From Lumnitzera littorea (taxonomy: Eukaryota > Streptophyta > Magnoliopsida > Myrtales > Combretaceae), in NCBI GenBank assembly GCA_024138015.1, contig JAMXBB010000007.1:68453707-68517706 (forward strand): a stretch of 64,000 bases of DNA, given 5' to 3'. A program made the position numbers and the translations under genes. How positions within the stretch are numbered: position 1 is the first letter of the stretch; every line of letters starts with the position of its first letter. Shown here piece after piece: positions 14,001 to 28,200 of the stretch. The notes beneath the pieces were generated by a model. That model made no database searches and had not been told where the DNA came from. It was given only the letters and a program-made list of their open reading frames with translations.

Positions 14001-16193
14001 GCCATAATTGTATTGTTAAAGTGCTTATATGACATTTGCTAGGGTTTATATTAACTTGGAAAATAATTTAGAGACTAACCCTACCTCTTAAGATGCTCAC
14101 TTATGAACACGATACCGAGGTCTTAGAAATACAAATGAAACAAAGTAAAGGTTAGGCTAATAAATAACAAGTAAGCTTACTTAGATTTGCTCGGTTTTGC
14201 TTGGTGTGCAATTTGATACATTTATGGCAAGGCACAAAAAGGATCCATAAGTCAAGTTTTCTAATATCGAAAATTTTATTAGATTAGATTTCATATAAAA
14301 AGATGAGTTTATCAAGTAAACTATTTGATTTATCAAAACTAGGATTTCAAGCATATAGAAATTGTATTGTATTTGCTGGGCTAACTATATACTGAATTAT
14401 TTAACTACTCTATGTAGTTATTGCTAGTTTGTTAGGTTTTAGCAACTAATTGTTACTTTGCTAAGTTTTTAGATGTATTATCTAGATGCCTGATTTAAAG
14501 TCGACTAAACTGGATGAATTGCTAAGTTGGTTAAGATATCAATACTAATGCATGTTACATATATAAATATGGCACGTGCTTGCTATATTTGCATTACTTG
14601 GCTAAGTTAAAGAATATTATAATTAAACTAATAACTTATTATGCAACTATGATATGGTATTTGCTTGTATCGTGTGTTTGTTTATCTACTCTCGCTTAGC
14701 TCTTCCTACTCTTTCTTAAGCGCTGGTTCTACTTTTATTGATGGGGGAATTGCGTGAATGATGAGACTGGCCTATCCTTAGGTAAAGGATGAAAGGATGG
14801 AGCATTACACTATAGAGGCAAAGAGACTTCAGATTACTAGTTAAAGGAGAGCTCATAAAAGAAGTCATCAACTTCAAAACACGATTTGAGTATATGAAGG
14901 CAACTCTTTAGAGAAGATGTTGGTGATACCTTACCAAAAATGTAATATGATAGTTGTGAAAAATATGTATTTGTAAAGAATTTTTACATTATATAGAAGT
15001 ATATAACTGTAATATTTTGAGTATTACTCACTTTTATAAAAGCTTCCATTGTTGTTTATTATGTTCAACAAGAAGTGATTTAGAATCAAATGTTTTATGA
15101 AGTAAAATAGCAAGTTGGGTATAAGTTTATCCTTATCTCTAATTCAGGAATGGCAATAGTAAACTGTTTTCAAGTACTAAAAAGTTTGAAAAACTTTTTT
15201 AAGCAAACGCTTGGAAAGTAGGGCATTACAGTTGTAAAAGTAGCAAACTAAGGAGACGAATTTTGATAGGCCAATCTAATCAAATATAGGACATTTGGCA
15301 CATGCTATTTTACCTTTATCAAGTACAATCAACAAGTTTGACTCATTCGAACCCCCTTTTTACGTCACTCTATTGACCCTTGGCTATAAAGATTAACATT
15401 TTTCCGTAACTAGAATTTTCATTCCCTTTCTCCAAGGCAAACAAGGGCCAAGCTTTTGTTTTGTGATTTCACGAAGAGGCTAATATTTGTGAAAATCGAG
15501 ACTTTCTCAGTTTTTGGACTATTGGAAGAAATATGTGTTTCTATAGTAATGTATGGAACAATGAAAATGCTGCTATCACATATGGGAAGAAAGAGAGCAG
15601 GATCTAAAACTTGTCTCCCCTAGATGGGTTCACTTTTGGAAGAACTAACAATCTACCAAAAATAATAAAAAATAAAAAATAAAAAAAAAAAGAAATTTCC
15701 TTAATGAAGGACAATGACACTAATGACCCTTTTAACTTTGCCAATATTCTAAAAAAAATCTGCAAGTTTGACTCATCCAAACGTCCTTTTAAATAGACTA
15801 ATATCTCTAGATATTATGAAACTTTCTCAATTTTTGAAGAACTATTGGAAGAAATATCTACCAAAAATAATAAAACAAAAAAATAAAAAAAAAATAAAGG
15901 AATACACTAAATTTCCTTAATGAAGGACAATGACACTAATGACCCTTTTAACTTTGTCGATATTCCAAAAAAAAAAAAAAATCTGCAAGTTTGACTCATC
16001 CGAACCTCCTTTTAAATAGACTAAATATCTCTGGATATTATGAAACTTCCTCAATTTTTGAAGAACTAAGAAATATGTATTTCTGCAGTTATAAATGGAA
16101 CAATGAAAATGCTGTTATCACATACGGGAAGGGAGAGAGCAGGATCTAAAACTTGTCTCCCCCTAGATGGGTTCATTTTGGAAGAACTGACCC

Positions 16194-16224
<31 letters not shown>

Positions 16225-19200
16225 CATAAATCAAGGAATACACTAAATTTCTTCAATGAAGGACAATAACACTTATGACCCTTTTAACTTTGTCAATATT
16301 CCACAAAAACACACTTATGAGCTTGTGTTTCCAGCTTACCCTGATTTAGGAGCATCAAGAATCCCTTGAATTCAAGCCATGTGGGTTACAACTCAATAAC
16401 CTAATTTTCTAACCATACAAATGAGTAATTCTGTTTCTTATTTGCCACAACCATCTTCTAGCTCATGGATATCGACTCTAGTGCTCCCAATTATCTGGCT
16501 AGTAATCAATGTCTGTTTACTCGCATTGATTATTTTAAATCTCCTTCAACCATCACATTGGTGGAAGAATAAAAAGCATTTGCTAAAGGTATCGGTAAAG
16601 CTAAGCCAAAATTTTTGCTTCCATTAAAATTGGTTGTATATGTACCTCAACACCCCTTTAATATGATTTCTATTAGCCAACTCACACACTCCTTAAATTG
16701 TTCAATAACTTTTTTTAATGATTTTATTTTCACATAAGTGCAGGGTGCAAAAATGATGGCTTTTATTGGATTTTAGCCCATACCTCCAATAGTGTGTTGT
16801 TTATTGATTCTCCCAAGTTGTTACATTAATGACTAGTTCATCCAAGTATTTCTAAACTTTGAATGAAGATACTAACTTACCTAATTTGGAATCTCTAGAA
16901 ATGAGTTTTGTCAACTTGGTAAAGATGCTCATTCTTCATTCCCAAATTGAGTTAATATCAAAGCCCAATTTTGATGTGTAGGTTCCTAGTTGTTTAAGTT
17001 CAACATTATGTTTTAGATATTCTATTACTTTTGTTGATGATTACTCTCTTTGTACTTGGTTGCTTGTAATTAAATATCATTTAGAATTATTTTTAATTTT
17101 CAAAAAACTTGCTTTAAGATTTGTACCAACTTAGGTTTGCTAATTTTGCATCTTATGTAGTGATAATGCTTGTGTATATTTTTCAGCATCATTTTCTTCA
17201 TTAATGTCTATTAAAAAAATTTTACATCAATCTCCCTGCCCTTATACCCTAAGCAAAGTAGATGGTTGAAATTACATGTTGTTACATGTAAATGATCCTC
17301 ATCATTTTCATGGTGGTTCTATTTTACCAAATGCTCCCTAATAAATAGAATGCCCTCCTCTACCTTACAAGATAACTTTCTCATTCTATATTATTTCCTA
17401 AGGATCCAATCAATGCTTTTTTGGGTAAGGTCAGAAAATTGTATTAATAAAGAATGAGAGAACCAGTTAGGATATACAAGAAAAAACCAAGTTCGTTATC
17501 CACATTTTACAAAAAACAAAAGGAATGTGGTTGACGAACTTAGACAGCACTATAAGCACATAACTATACATCTATGTAGGACAAAATAACCTTAGCTAAA
17601 CTAGCTGTTGGAATAGAAGCGCCTCTCGCGCATTTGGAATTTCTTTCCTTCCAAATAAGATAGATCACAAATGATGGAAATCTCACCCATTTTGGTGACT
17701 ATAGCTTTTTGAAATTTTCCACAAAAGAGGACATAGAGCCTGTTGGGAGATAGTTGGTCCATGATGGGAAAAACTTCTGTTGGATTTCTGCCCAAATGTG
17801 CCTTGTGAATTCGCACATGATAAAAAGATGGTGGTTTTCTTCCTCCATTGCACACAGGTGACAGCAGTCTTAGGTTAGAACACCCTACAGAAACAACTTG
17901 TCACGGGTTAAAAGTCTTTCTCTAATTGCAACACAGAATGAAAGAGTGTCAAGGAATGTTAGCATTATTCCACACAATAGTATGCTAAGAAGTGATCTGG
18001 TGTTTCCTTGTCATTAAGTTGTAAGCTGATTTGATACTGAAACTTTTGCTAGGATCTGGTGTCCATATAAATGCATCTTCGAACCCCACCTTAGGTGTTG
18101 TATGATGGGATAAGCTGTGGACCTAATGGCATCCCAAATATCCCCTTCTGGCCATCTCCATCTAGCTCCATCAACAATGTCACACAATCTTGCCTCTTTT
18201 CTCCAATTCATGGCATAAATGACTCTCACCTATCCAAGTACCAATTGGATCATTTGGATGTCTTGAGTCGTACCAAAGGAATATATTCTTGCCTTCCCCA
18301 ATGTTCCAAGAAAATAGCTATCTAGCCCAACTTCTAGCTTAAAGGATTTTGCACCAAGACTAAGAGCTTTGTGTTGGGTTTGGGATGAACCAAAAATTTC
18401 TGTCCTTTAAGATTTCACCCCTTACCCAACTTGGCCATAAGCCATTAGGGTCGACATTCAAGTGCCAAATATGTTTCAATTGCACCACCTTGTTCCATAG
18501 GGTGATGTTCATGATTCCCCAGCCTCCCTCTTTCTTAGGAAAGTATATTTCAGTCCAAGAAACCTTAGCTTTAGCTTTTGTCTCATTCACTCCATTCCAT
18601 AAAAACTGCATCCTCTTGGCATTTAGCTCTTTTAGAATTTTCTTCAAGAGAATAAAAATGGATGCCTAGTAGACTTGTAATGAGAAAAAATACTCTTAAT
18701 CAATTGAACACGACCTGCATAAGAAAAATATTTAGCGGACCACCTATTAATCCTAGCAGCAAATCTCTTTACCAAAATGTGGCAGTGTGCATGGGTAAGC
18801 CTAGTTGAAATGAGAGGAACTCCCAAGTATTTAACCAGTACCTATCCTTCCTTAACCCCAGTGATTGACAAGATCTAAGACTTGATTGTCGAGTTAACTC
18901 CACTAAGGAACAGATTGCTTTTGGATGAGCTGACTAGGAGACCCAAGAGAGCAGTACTATAAGCATTGATTAATCAGATTCACTGAGGTCACATCACTCT
19001 TAGAAAAGATGAGACTATCATCAGCAAAACAAACATGGTTGAACTTTCCTATTTTACAATGCCAGTGGTGTTTGAAGCCTTGATTGGTACTTACTTTCCT
19101 TAGGAGCCTTGATAAGATTTCCATAACTAAGACAAATAAGTAAGGAGAGATAGGATCCCCTTGTCTTAATCCTTGATTGCTAGCAAAGAAGCCCACTAAT

Positions 19201-22200
19201 TCTCCATTTAAACTAACAGAAAGTCTTGGAGATGATACGCATGCTATGATCCAACATATAAAAATAGGAGGAAAATTCAGAGCATATAAGAGATGCTCCA
19301 AAAGCCTAATTTACGCAATTATAAGCCTTTATTATGTCAATCTTCATTGCATATCTAGCATCATAAGCATCCTTGTGGTACCTTCACATAAGTTCTTGCG
19401 CTACAAGGGCATTATCAATGATCCTCCTTCCTTTAATGAAAGCGGATTGCTCTTTCTTAATAAGCTTTAGTAATACACTTTGAATGCGGTTTGCAAGAAT
19501 TTTAAAGATACACTTATAGAGAACATTGCAGTAAAAAACGGTCTAAAATCCACAAAAGACTTAGGAGTACTCACCTTAAGAATCAAAGCAAGATAAGTGG
19601 AGTTGATTGACTTTAAGAGCTTCCCCAAAGCAAAGAAATTTTTTGTAGCTAAGCAAACTTCTTCTCCAATAATGCGCCAAGTTAGTCTAAAAAAATTAGC
19701 ATTGTACCCATCCAACCCTAACGCTTTGTCTTTAGCAATGAACTACAAAGCTTTCTTTATTTCCTCATTATCCACTGGCTTAATAAGATGCTACCGCTCC
19801 TCAAAAGAAACCCTTTTTTCCACCAAAGAGAGAATACTCTCCAAGTTTGAAAGAATGGGCAAGGAAGTGGTTAATAGATTATGAAAGTATAATATAGCTG
19901 CCTCTTGGATGCGCTGTTTGTCCACTGCCCTTGAACCATCCTCTAGAGTTAGAGAATGAATACCATCTCTAGAGTGCTTCTGTTTTAAAGAGTGGAAGAA
20001 AAAAGAAGAATTTCTATCCCTTAACTTCAACCATGTTTGTCTAATGTCCCTAACAAGCTAGTAGTAATCTTTGAACGTCTTTTTCTCCAAATCCCAATTT
20101 GCATTTACTGGGTCAACACAATTAGAAAGTTAAATACTCTCTAATGCCCCTAGACTTAGGGAGACACTCATTGCAATATCAAAATATTGTTTCTTATTCA
20201 ACTCCCTCGACTCCATTAATAATTTCAATTTAGATACCACTCCAAAGGGAGAAACCGGGGTCCTTTACTCTAGAAGTCAAATAACTTATAAGGGATGTTC
20301 CTTTTTTGTGTTTGCTGATGTAAATGAGCAATGATTGGATTGTGATGAGATATCTTAGGAGGGCATACTATGACTTCAATGTTCAAGTAAACTTGTAGCC
20401 ATTCCAAGTTAATAAAAAATTTGTCAAGTCTCCTCAAAAATAGGTTAGATGAACTTTTGTTCGTCTACATATGAAGGGGGCCACTAGTCTTCGCCTCTTC
20501 TAGCTTCGCTTCCAAGCAAAACTTATTGAAATGATCCATACATAGTGTTATGACTTCATTACCTCTAATTTCCTCCTCCACACTCCGACATTCATTGAAG
20601 TCATTCCTTAGAAGCCAAGGTTCTTGGATTGAAGCTTTGATAAGTAGTAAGTCTAACCACAAAGCTTCCCTTTCTAATGTAAAATTTACGATGTATACAT
20701 AGGTGAATCAAAAGCATTCATCCTCTCCTATTTTCTTACTTCAGCAGTGCAAAAACTGTCTACTTGAAGAAGAAACACTTACTCTCCAAATGGAAGGGTT
20801 CCAATTTCCATGCCACCCAAACTCGACCACTTGGATGGTAATCTAGGTTCTAGGATGGAAAGATTCTAACCTAAATTGAAGGTGCTTTATTTGGTTTAAC
20901 TTTTGTTTCTACTAGACCTTGCATAGAAACATGGTTTGCTTCACAAAATATTCTCACCGCTTTTGCTTTATAGGGGTTATTGAGTCTTCTAATATTCTAC
21001 ATTGCTAACATTTATTGGAAGAAGGAAAGAAAACAAAAACACAAAGGGCAATTAGCCTAAAGTCAAGTAACCTGATCGCTGGAGTTACCTCCAGTAGTCT
21101 CTTTTGTTTTCTTCCTTGAACTCTTCTTTTTCACAACAATCTAAGGGGAATGGGAAATGGAATGCTCATCTTCTTGGCTTACCTAAGTTTTTGGAACAAC
21201 AGATTGGGAAGACTTGACTAATATCTTATCCTCCTACTTTGACTCAACTAAGGTCTTATCACATTTATCTTCTTACTTTGATTCCAAGCTTACAACACCA
21301 AGAGCAATCGCCTATATGTCTAAGGCAACCTGTTGACTAACTGTTAAAGGATAGTGCATCCGTAGCAGCAAGCTTATCCTTTCTCCTATTAGGCGCAGTT
21401 GGCTTCTAGGCATTTGTTTGGTCCCCTTCCTTAATGACCACTCCCTTTAAGTAGGGAATAATCCCTGTTTCAATGTACCTCTGAGTCTTCTCCACTACAA
21501 CATTAGGGCACCCCTTCTCAGTCACTTCATTGTTGTTCAATGTCTCCTATTCCCTTCCTTGATCAACTACACACTAATCAGTCATGTGCCCGAAGACTTT
21601 ACAATAGGAGTAGCGAGGAGGTACGTTTCAATATTTTGCATCTATTATGGCTAGCTTTCCATTCGCTCTCCTAGTAGCAAAGGAGAATGGGAGATTGGCT
21701 TCAGCATCCACTTCCACAGAGACACGAGCATACCTAATCCTCTCATTTTTGGCTGTGACTAAATCCACCTGGAGAGGTGGGCCTATAGCGCTTACTACAT
21801 ATCCAATACCATTTCTATGGAGAAACTCCATTAGCACACCCCATTATTTTATCCATATAGGAAGCTTTTTGGGTGACACCTTCGCAAACAACCATTGTTG
21901 ACTCAAAATCTTTAAGAGAGGCCTCGCCTTTAAACTTAAAGAAAAAGAAGCCACACACATTGGCAAGAACCTCCACCAACTCTTCATGCTTCTAAGGATT
22001 CCTTGTTATTTTTTAGACTAAAAGGAAGGACAAAACACGGCTAAAGAAATAACCAATGTGACTATTCCTCCAAATTCTCTCTCCAAACATAAAAACACAT
22101 GTTAAGGGCTCCACACAAATCAGGTTACCTAGCTTGGCCAAAGGGTGATAGTCAAGCGACACATCCACCAAAGGGCTTGGCAAAGAGGAGATATTTTGAG

Positions 22201-25200
22201 AAACCACCTAAACAAAAGATGGTGGTTTTGGAGGGTCCTATTTTCCACTTGTGATAGGTTCCTTTTTTCCTTAAAGAGTTGACCTTCCTATTTCCTTTGC
22301 AACTTTGGCCATTGCCCTCAAAGTTGACTCACTTGTAGAGCTTTGACCTCTATCAAAAATGGAGTGAAGTCTAACTTGCTTTTGTTCCTCAAGAAGTGGC
22401 CCAAAGCTACGATTGGTAACAAGGTTATTGCTGCCAACTGTACTATCTACAGACTTTTCAAACCTATGAGAAAGCTTTTCAACAAATGTCTAACTTGTCA
22501 GATTAGTAGTGTTGGTTTTTGAGCTAGAAACCATCTTGGTTTTCTTATCCTTCAAACCAAAAATTGCTCCACTCCTAACTTTAGAAGACCCCTCCGGATT
22601 AGAAGAGGGCAAAGACTTCTTGTTTTTCCGTTTCTTCAATTTGCTTGGAGCATCCACCGCCATGGTCGAGGCCATAGCAACTCCAAATGAGACCTTCTTG
22701 CTCCTATGAACAAAGGTTCTCATAGCAACAAAGAGCTAACAAGACACAATTGGACCAACACGAAACTTAATCAACCCTTGAATAAAGAACAAAACTGAAA
22801 GAACACAAGAAAAGGGAGCATAATGAACAAAAGATGAAAAGAAAAGCTAAAGAACAAAACAAGGGATGGTGAGAGAGAAGGAAAAGGGTGAGCAAGAGAA
22901 TGGGAGATAGAAAGGGCAAAAGGAGAGAAGGAAAGAAAGGAAGGGAAAAGGGATAGTTTAAAGAGGATTTTCTCTCTCTACATGATGAAAAGAGATGATG
23001 AAAAGAGAGATAGTTACACTTTTTCTTTTTTTAGGTAATGAGTTATGCTTTTTCTTAATGAAAACTAAATCCAAAACCATCTTCCCATCAATGTTTCCCT
23101 CCTAAAATTTTGGTTGTACATGCTTTGTTCATGATCTTTCTTCAAGCCAAGATAAAGCTTTTGCTAAAGTTTTTTAATGTAGTTTCCTAAGATATACACG
23201 TTCATAAAAAGGATATAAATACCATTCACCTACTTAAAATAAATTTCATATCTTTGTTGATGTTACTTTAAATCATCTTGCTTCTTTACTTCTAGAAAGA
23301 CTGCCTTAGTTTCCAAGATACTTCCAATACCTTTTTTCTCTCTTTTGACTGTTTCTCTTCCATCCGTTCCTTCCTTCAATAAGGGCCATAACCTATCATC
23401 ACTTACAACATTGATCTATTGATGGTGACTGGCCTGAAGGAACATCTATTGAACCTGTTGACTCACATCTTATGGCATCGTTTCCACCTAACTAGACCTA
23501 CTGGCTACTCCTATAGTCTACCCTTTGCTCTTCACATATGTATTGCTGCTCATAACCATCATCCTATGTATAATTTCATCGATTATTATCATTATCTGGA
23601 TCCCATTGTGTACTTATCTATGTGTTGTCCTCTGTCCAGAATGCCAAGACAATCCAAGCAGCAGTTTTCCATCTAGGTTGATGTCAAGCTATCCTAAATG
23701 AGACAGTAGCCTTAGATTTAAGCAGCACCAGGAAAAAGGTTTGTTATGCAAGGGTAGAAGACAGACTTAAGTAGTTGGTCATACAAATTCTAACTGGGGA
23801 TAATCTTCTCTCTTGAAAATTTACCCAAAAAGATTCTTGTCAATATAATATTGAAAGTGTCATTGGATGGTCATTGTCGTTTATCCCTAAAAATAAAAAA
23901 GAAATCATTTTTCTCATTTTCTATTAATATATTTGACTTATTACCATATATGTGATCAACAATTTTTCCCCCTAAAGAAACGGAAAAAATGAAAACTTTG
24001 AATATTAAGTAATGATGAAATTAAAAAATAATAGCAAGACATATGCTTCAATTTGTTGAGATGTCCAACGTCTAAAAACTCATATATCACAGTCAGCGCA
24101 TGGGCACAGAAGTGTTTGTGGATTTAGTAATATTCCAAATTGATTTCAAAAATAAAACCAGGTTTCGTCACCAAAAACAGAAACCAAAACTTCTGGAACC
24201 AACAGTGTTGCCTCCAGGAATGAATTTGTAAGGTATTAAACAGAGATTCTAACCTGGTTTTGGGTTTGAACAAGCTCCTCGCAAGCTTTTTTATACATTG
24301 CAATTGTATATTGTAACTCTAGCCTTAGCTGCTCAACTTCAGCATCCACATTTGACTGCAAATGCAATACTAAAGATCAGATAAAAAATACAAGGATTTC
24401 CCATATGATATCAGGATGGCAAGCAGAATAGTTAGTGAAATCTAAAATCCTTAGAGGAACCTGTGCAGTTCTCATGGAAGTCATTGCATAGCTTGTTTGG
24501 GGTGGATTAATTTCATGGTCATCTCCTAAACTCAATCCATTCCTTTCTTGATCACGGGTGGTTAGAGAATCCATGATTGCAGAGGCTTGACAATTTAAGT
24601 GACTAAGCTCAGATGGTGGTGATGTTCTGACCAAATTATATGTTTCAGAATCTCCAGAGAGTGAAGAAGCATCAGATACTTGCTTACTCATACCAGAATG
24701 ATCATCTTCAGTTCTTTTCTGAGGCAATGTCCTATTCATAGAGCAATTTTCTGTAACAAGAGAAATGAGACAACCTTTTCACCATTAGCTATCTATCACA
24801 GGGACAGGGCCAGAATAAGCAATTACCTGATTTCTTAATTGCGTAATTTCCATCAACCACATAAATATCACAATTCTCTGGTGCACACCTTAGAACAGTT
24901 TCAGGTATCACTTGCCCTTGAAGCTTCCTGGGTACAGCAACTAGTTATAAATTTAAATTGGTAGAGTAACTATATGTCAGATGCAATTCAGCAAACAATA
25001 GAAATTCAAATGGAGACAAAAAACAAGGAGTTTCCAGAGACTTCCTCTCAAGAGAAGAACATTAAGCCCAATGCAGGTTTATGGACATGCCCTCAACATA
25101 ACATATTGCCTTTTCTTCTATTTGTTTATCAATTACGTCTACTCACTATCAATGCCTTCATGCACGTATCCCATCCTTGCGAACTCAAGTATGTTGCACT

Positions 25201-28200
25201 AATTTCTATAACAAGAAGTGTCATTGCACCATCTAGCCTAGTTCAAATGATTTGCCTCCATTCGGCAAGGTTTAATTGGAAAAATCTTCTACCTTTTCAA
25301 CATCAGCTTTTTTTTTTTTAATGAAGTAAACCACAATATAGATCCTTGCATATCTAACCACATGCAATTATTGCATAAAAAGGGGCTCGAGAGCTCTTAG
25401 AGAGAACAATCCGTTTCCATAAACCACAGACCTCTCCTAACAACTAATTCAGAATGATTTTAGAGATAAATTTTCTTGCTTGTGTTATTGTTGATTGTAG
25501 GAGCATATTATTTTTTATTTTATTTTATCTTTTCTATTGCCAGTAGTAGCATATCAATAGAAGCTCGACCATAGCAAGGAAAAAAGGAAAAAGAAGCAAA
25601 AGTAGAAAATAACATAAGGGAAACAAAATGAAATGCCACTCTTTCAGTTTTCTTGCTGGCATTGTTGTTGATTGTAGTAGCATTTTTTTTTTTGGGGGCC
25701 AGTAGCAGCATATCAATAGAAGCTTGACAATAGTAAAGAAAAAAAGAAAAAGAAACAAATGTAGCAAATAACATAAAGGGAAACAAAATGAAATGTTACT
25801 ATTCCAGTTTTCTTGCTTATATTATTGTTGATTGTAGTAGCATTTTTTTTTTTTTGTGGGGCCAGTAGTAGCATATTAATAGAAGCTTAGCAATAGCAAG
25901 GAAAAGAAACAAATGTACAAATAATATAAAGGGAAACAAAATGAAATGTCACTCTTTCTTAAAATATTTTTTATTCTATAGCACTTCTAACATTACTCAT
26001 TTCTTGGACAATAAGCCAGTCTTCAAGCTCAAAAGTAAGGTGTAAATAAGATAAGCCTTTTGCAAGCTATTTGAATTCGACCCAACTACAGTCGAGTTGA
26101 GATCGAGCTCAAGCTTGACGATGTTCGGCTCAACAAACTTGGAAGCCTAATCAAACTTAAGTTGAGTTTAAATATTAGTTGAGTTCGAGCTGAGTATAAA
26201 TGTTATTATTATAGTTTTAATTAAATTTATAATACTTTTTTGAGATTATTAAGTTAAAATGAGCTTAATTGAGTCAGGTTTAAACTTTATCAAGTACTAC
26301 TTTGAGACAACCTTAAGCTTAATATTATAAACCCGATAGAGTTCAAGTTTTAAAATTTTGAATCGGATTCAAGTCAAACTCAGTACTGTATTATCTTGAC
26401 TCGACTCATTTACAACCTTATTTAAGAGTATTGCTCGAGTTGAAAATAAGTTTGATGCATGAACCTACATAAGGGTCAGCTCTAGCGTATCAATATTTGT
26501 GTGATGGTTATCTCGATGGAGGGTCGAGTGGCTCACCAAAAGGAAGTGTTTTCAGGTGCCGTTTTGTAGTTCTACCTCCAACTGACTATTAATTTTGCTC
26601 CAACCCAGCTGCATCATGCAACCCCACTTGACCCACTCAACCTAGCCACATCACCCCAATCTACCTTATGCATCCACTTCACCCCATCATGATGTCACAC
26701 CTATCAAACTTAGAGTTCAATTACATTTTAAATGAAACAAAACAATTCTTTAATTGTACAGTTTGTTTTGGAATGTATTTTTGCAAGAGAAGACCCCGTT
26801 CATTTATCAAAGAAGAACAGAGTTGATTAAGGATAAAGCCAAGAATTACTCTCTCAACCTGACATAAGGATTGCTTCTGATCAAATATACGCAAAGGAGA
26901 AAATTCAAGTTGTCATTCAGACGGCACCTAAGAGGCATTTGAACTGCTCCTTGTTTCAAGCAGGGCATTTGAACAACCATCAAGAGGTGTCCAAATAGCG
27001 CATCTTGAACTAGCCATTATTGACTTTGTAGTTAGCAAAAATGGAGAGAGAAAAAGAGATCATTGCATAATTTAAGTGGAGCCTATAAACACACTCCATT
27101 GGACAGATACTAAACAAGTTTTTGAGATTATAAACATTGTATTAATCTTAACAATTTCATTTGCTCTCTTATATGCAAATTTGCTATATTCTTGAGAGAA
27201 GAAGTCCAATGGTAAGTGAGTGATCTTGTGTTATATTTTTTAAGAACACTAAACATGGAACTGAGAGCTTGTTACTTTTAAAATGAGGTCATTAAGGGCC
27301 CTTATTAACAAAAATTGCATAAAGTCCTCTTGAGGAAGCAATCTACAATGATGGATAGTACAAGGCAGTCCAAATTCCATGTCAAACATAATTTGTTTCT
27401 TCTAATGTATTGAATTTTTGCTACATTTATTTGTATTAGTGCTCTTACTTGTTACCATTCATTAAGTTGTCGAATTAAACCTAGTCCATTCAAGTTTTTC
27501 ACTTGGTCCCACAATTAAGGATCTAGCTTATTTAATTTACTTAAACACATTTGGAGCTAAAGATAACAGCTTTAAATGTTCTAGGTTTTAAAATGGGACA
27601 TGCAAGTGAAAGAACCCCTTTACTAATTGGCTCCTATTACCTTTTTTAGAAATGTAGAACAAGAGTTCTTATTAGAATTCAAAATTGAAAATTATTGAAA
27701 AATGAACAATTTTTGTTGAGTGTTAAATATAAATACCAAACAAGAAATTTAGGCTTTAAAATAAATTATGACACCATGAATATTTGTGATTTATGTGAAA
27801 ATCATTTCAATAGAATTTGTACATGTGCTAAAGAAATTTAAGATGACTTAGAAGCCATATGTGAAGATCTTAAAAGAGTTAGAACACTAAATTGAGTGTC
27901 CTTTGTGGTAGCCAAACGTCGTGGCACTCTTTCACCAAGCCATCTCATTTAACATAGATCTAGTAACTCTTTAATTACCGTTGTTGATGCAGACTGAAGC
28001 TGGCTAAACACCTGCCAATCTACTACAGGATATGTTATCTTCTTGTCTGCACTCTCATCTATTACTCCAAACAGCCTATTGTGTTGAAGAGCTCTACAAA
28101 AGCTAAATACAAGCTTTAATAGATGTTGTTGCAGAGTCCACTTAGATTTGTCATCTCACTTGAGAGCTAGGAGTCCAATTCAACGTCCCATTATTTTGTG

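Noticed and set aside
18385..19884. Plus-strand frames of 94-97 codons inside the intron LINE
   Set aside because: They are shadows of the minus-strand LINE reverse transcriptase.
25520..25786. Minus-strand frames of 77-88 codons with Phe/Leu-rich sequence, possible membrane peptide
   Set aside because: They are translations of the A/T-rich tandem repeat and change with each repeat unit.
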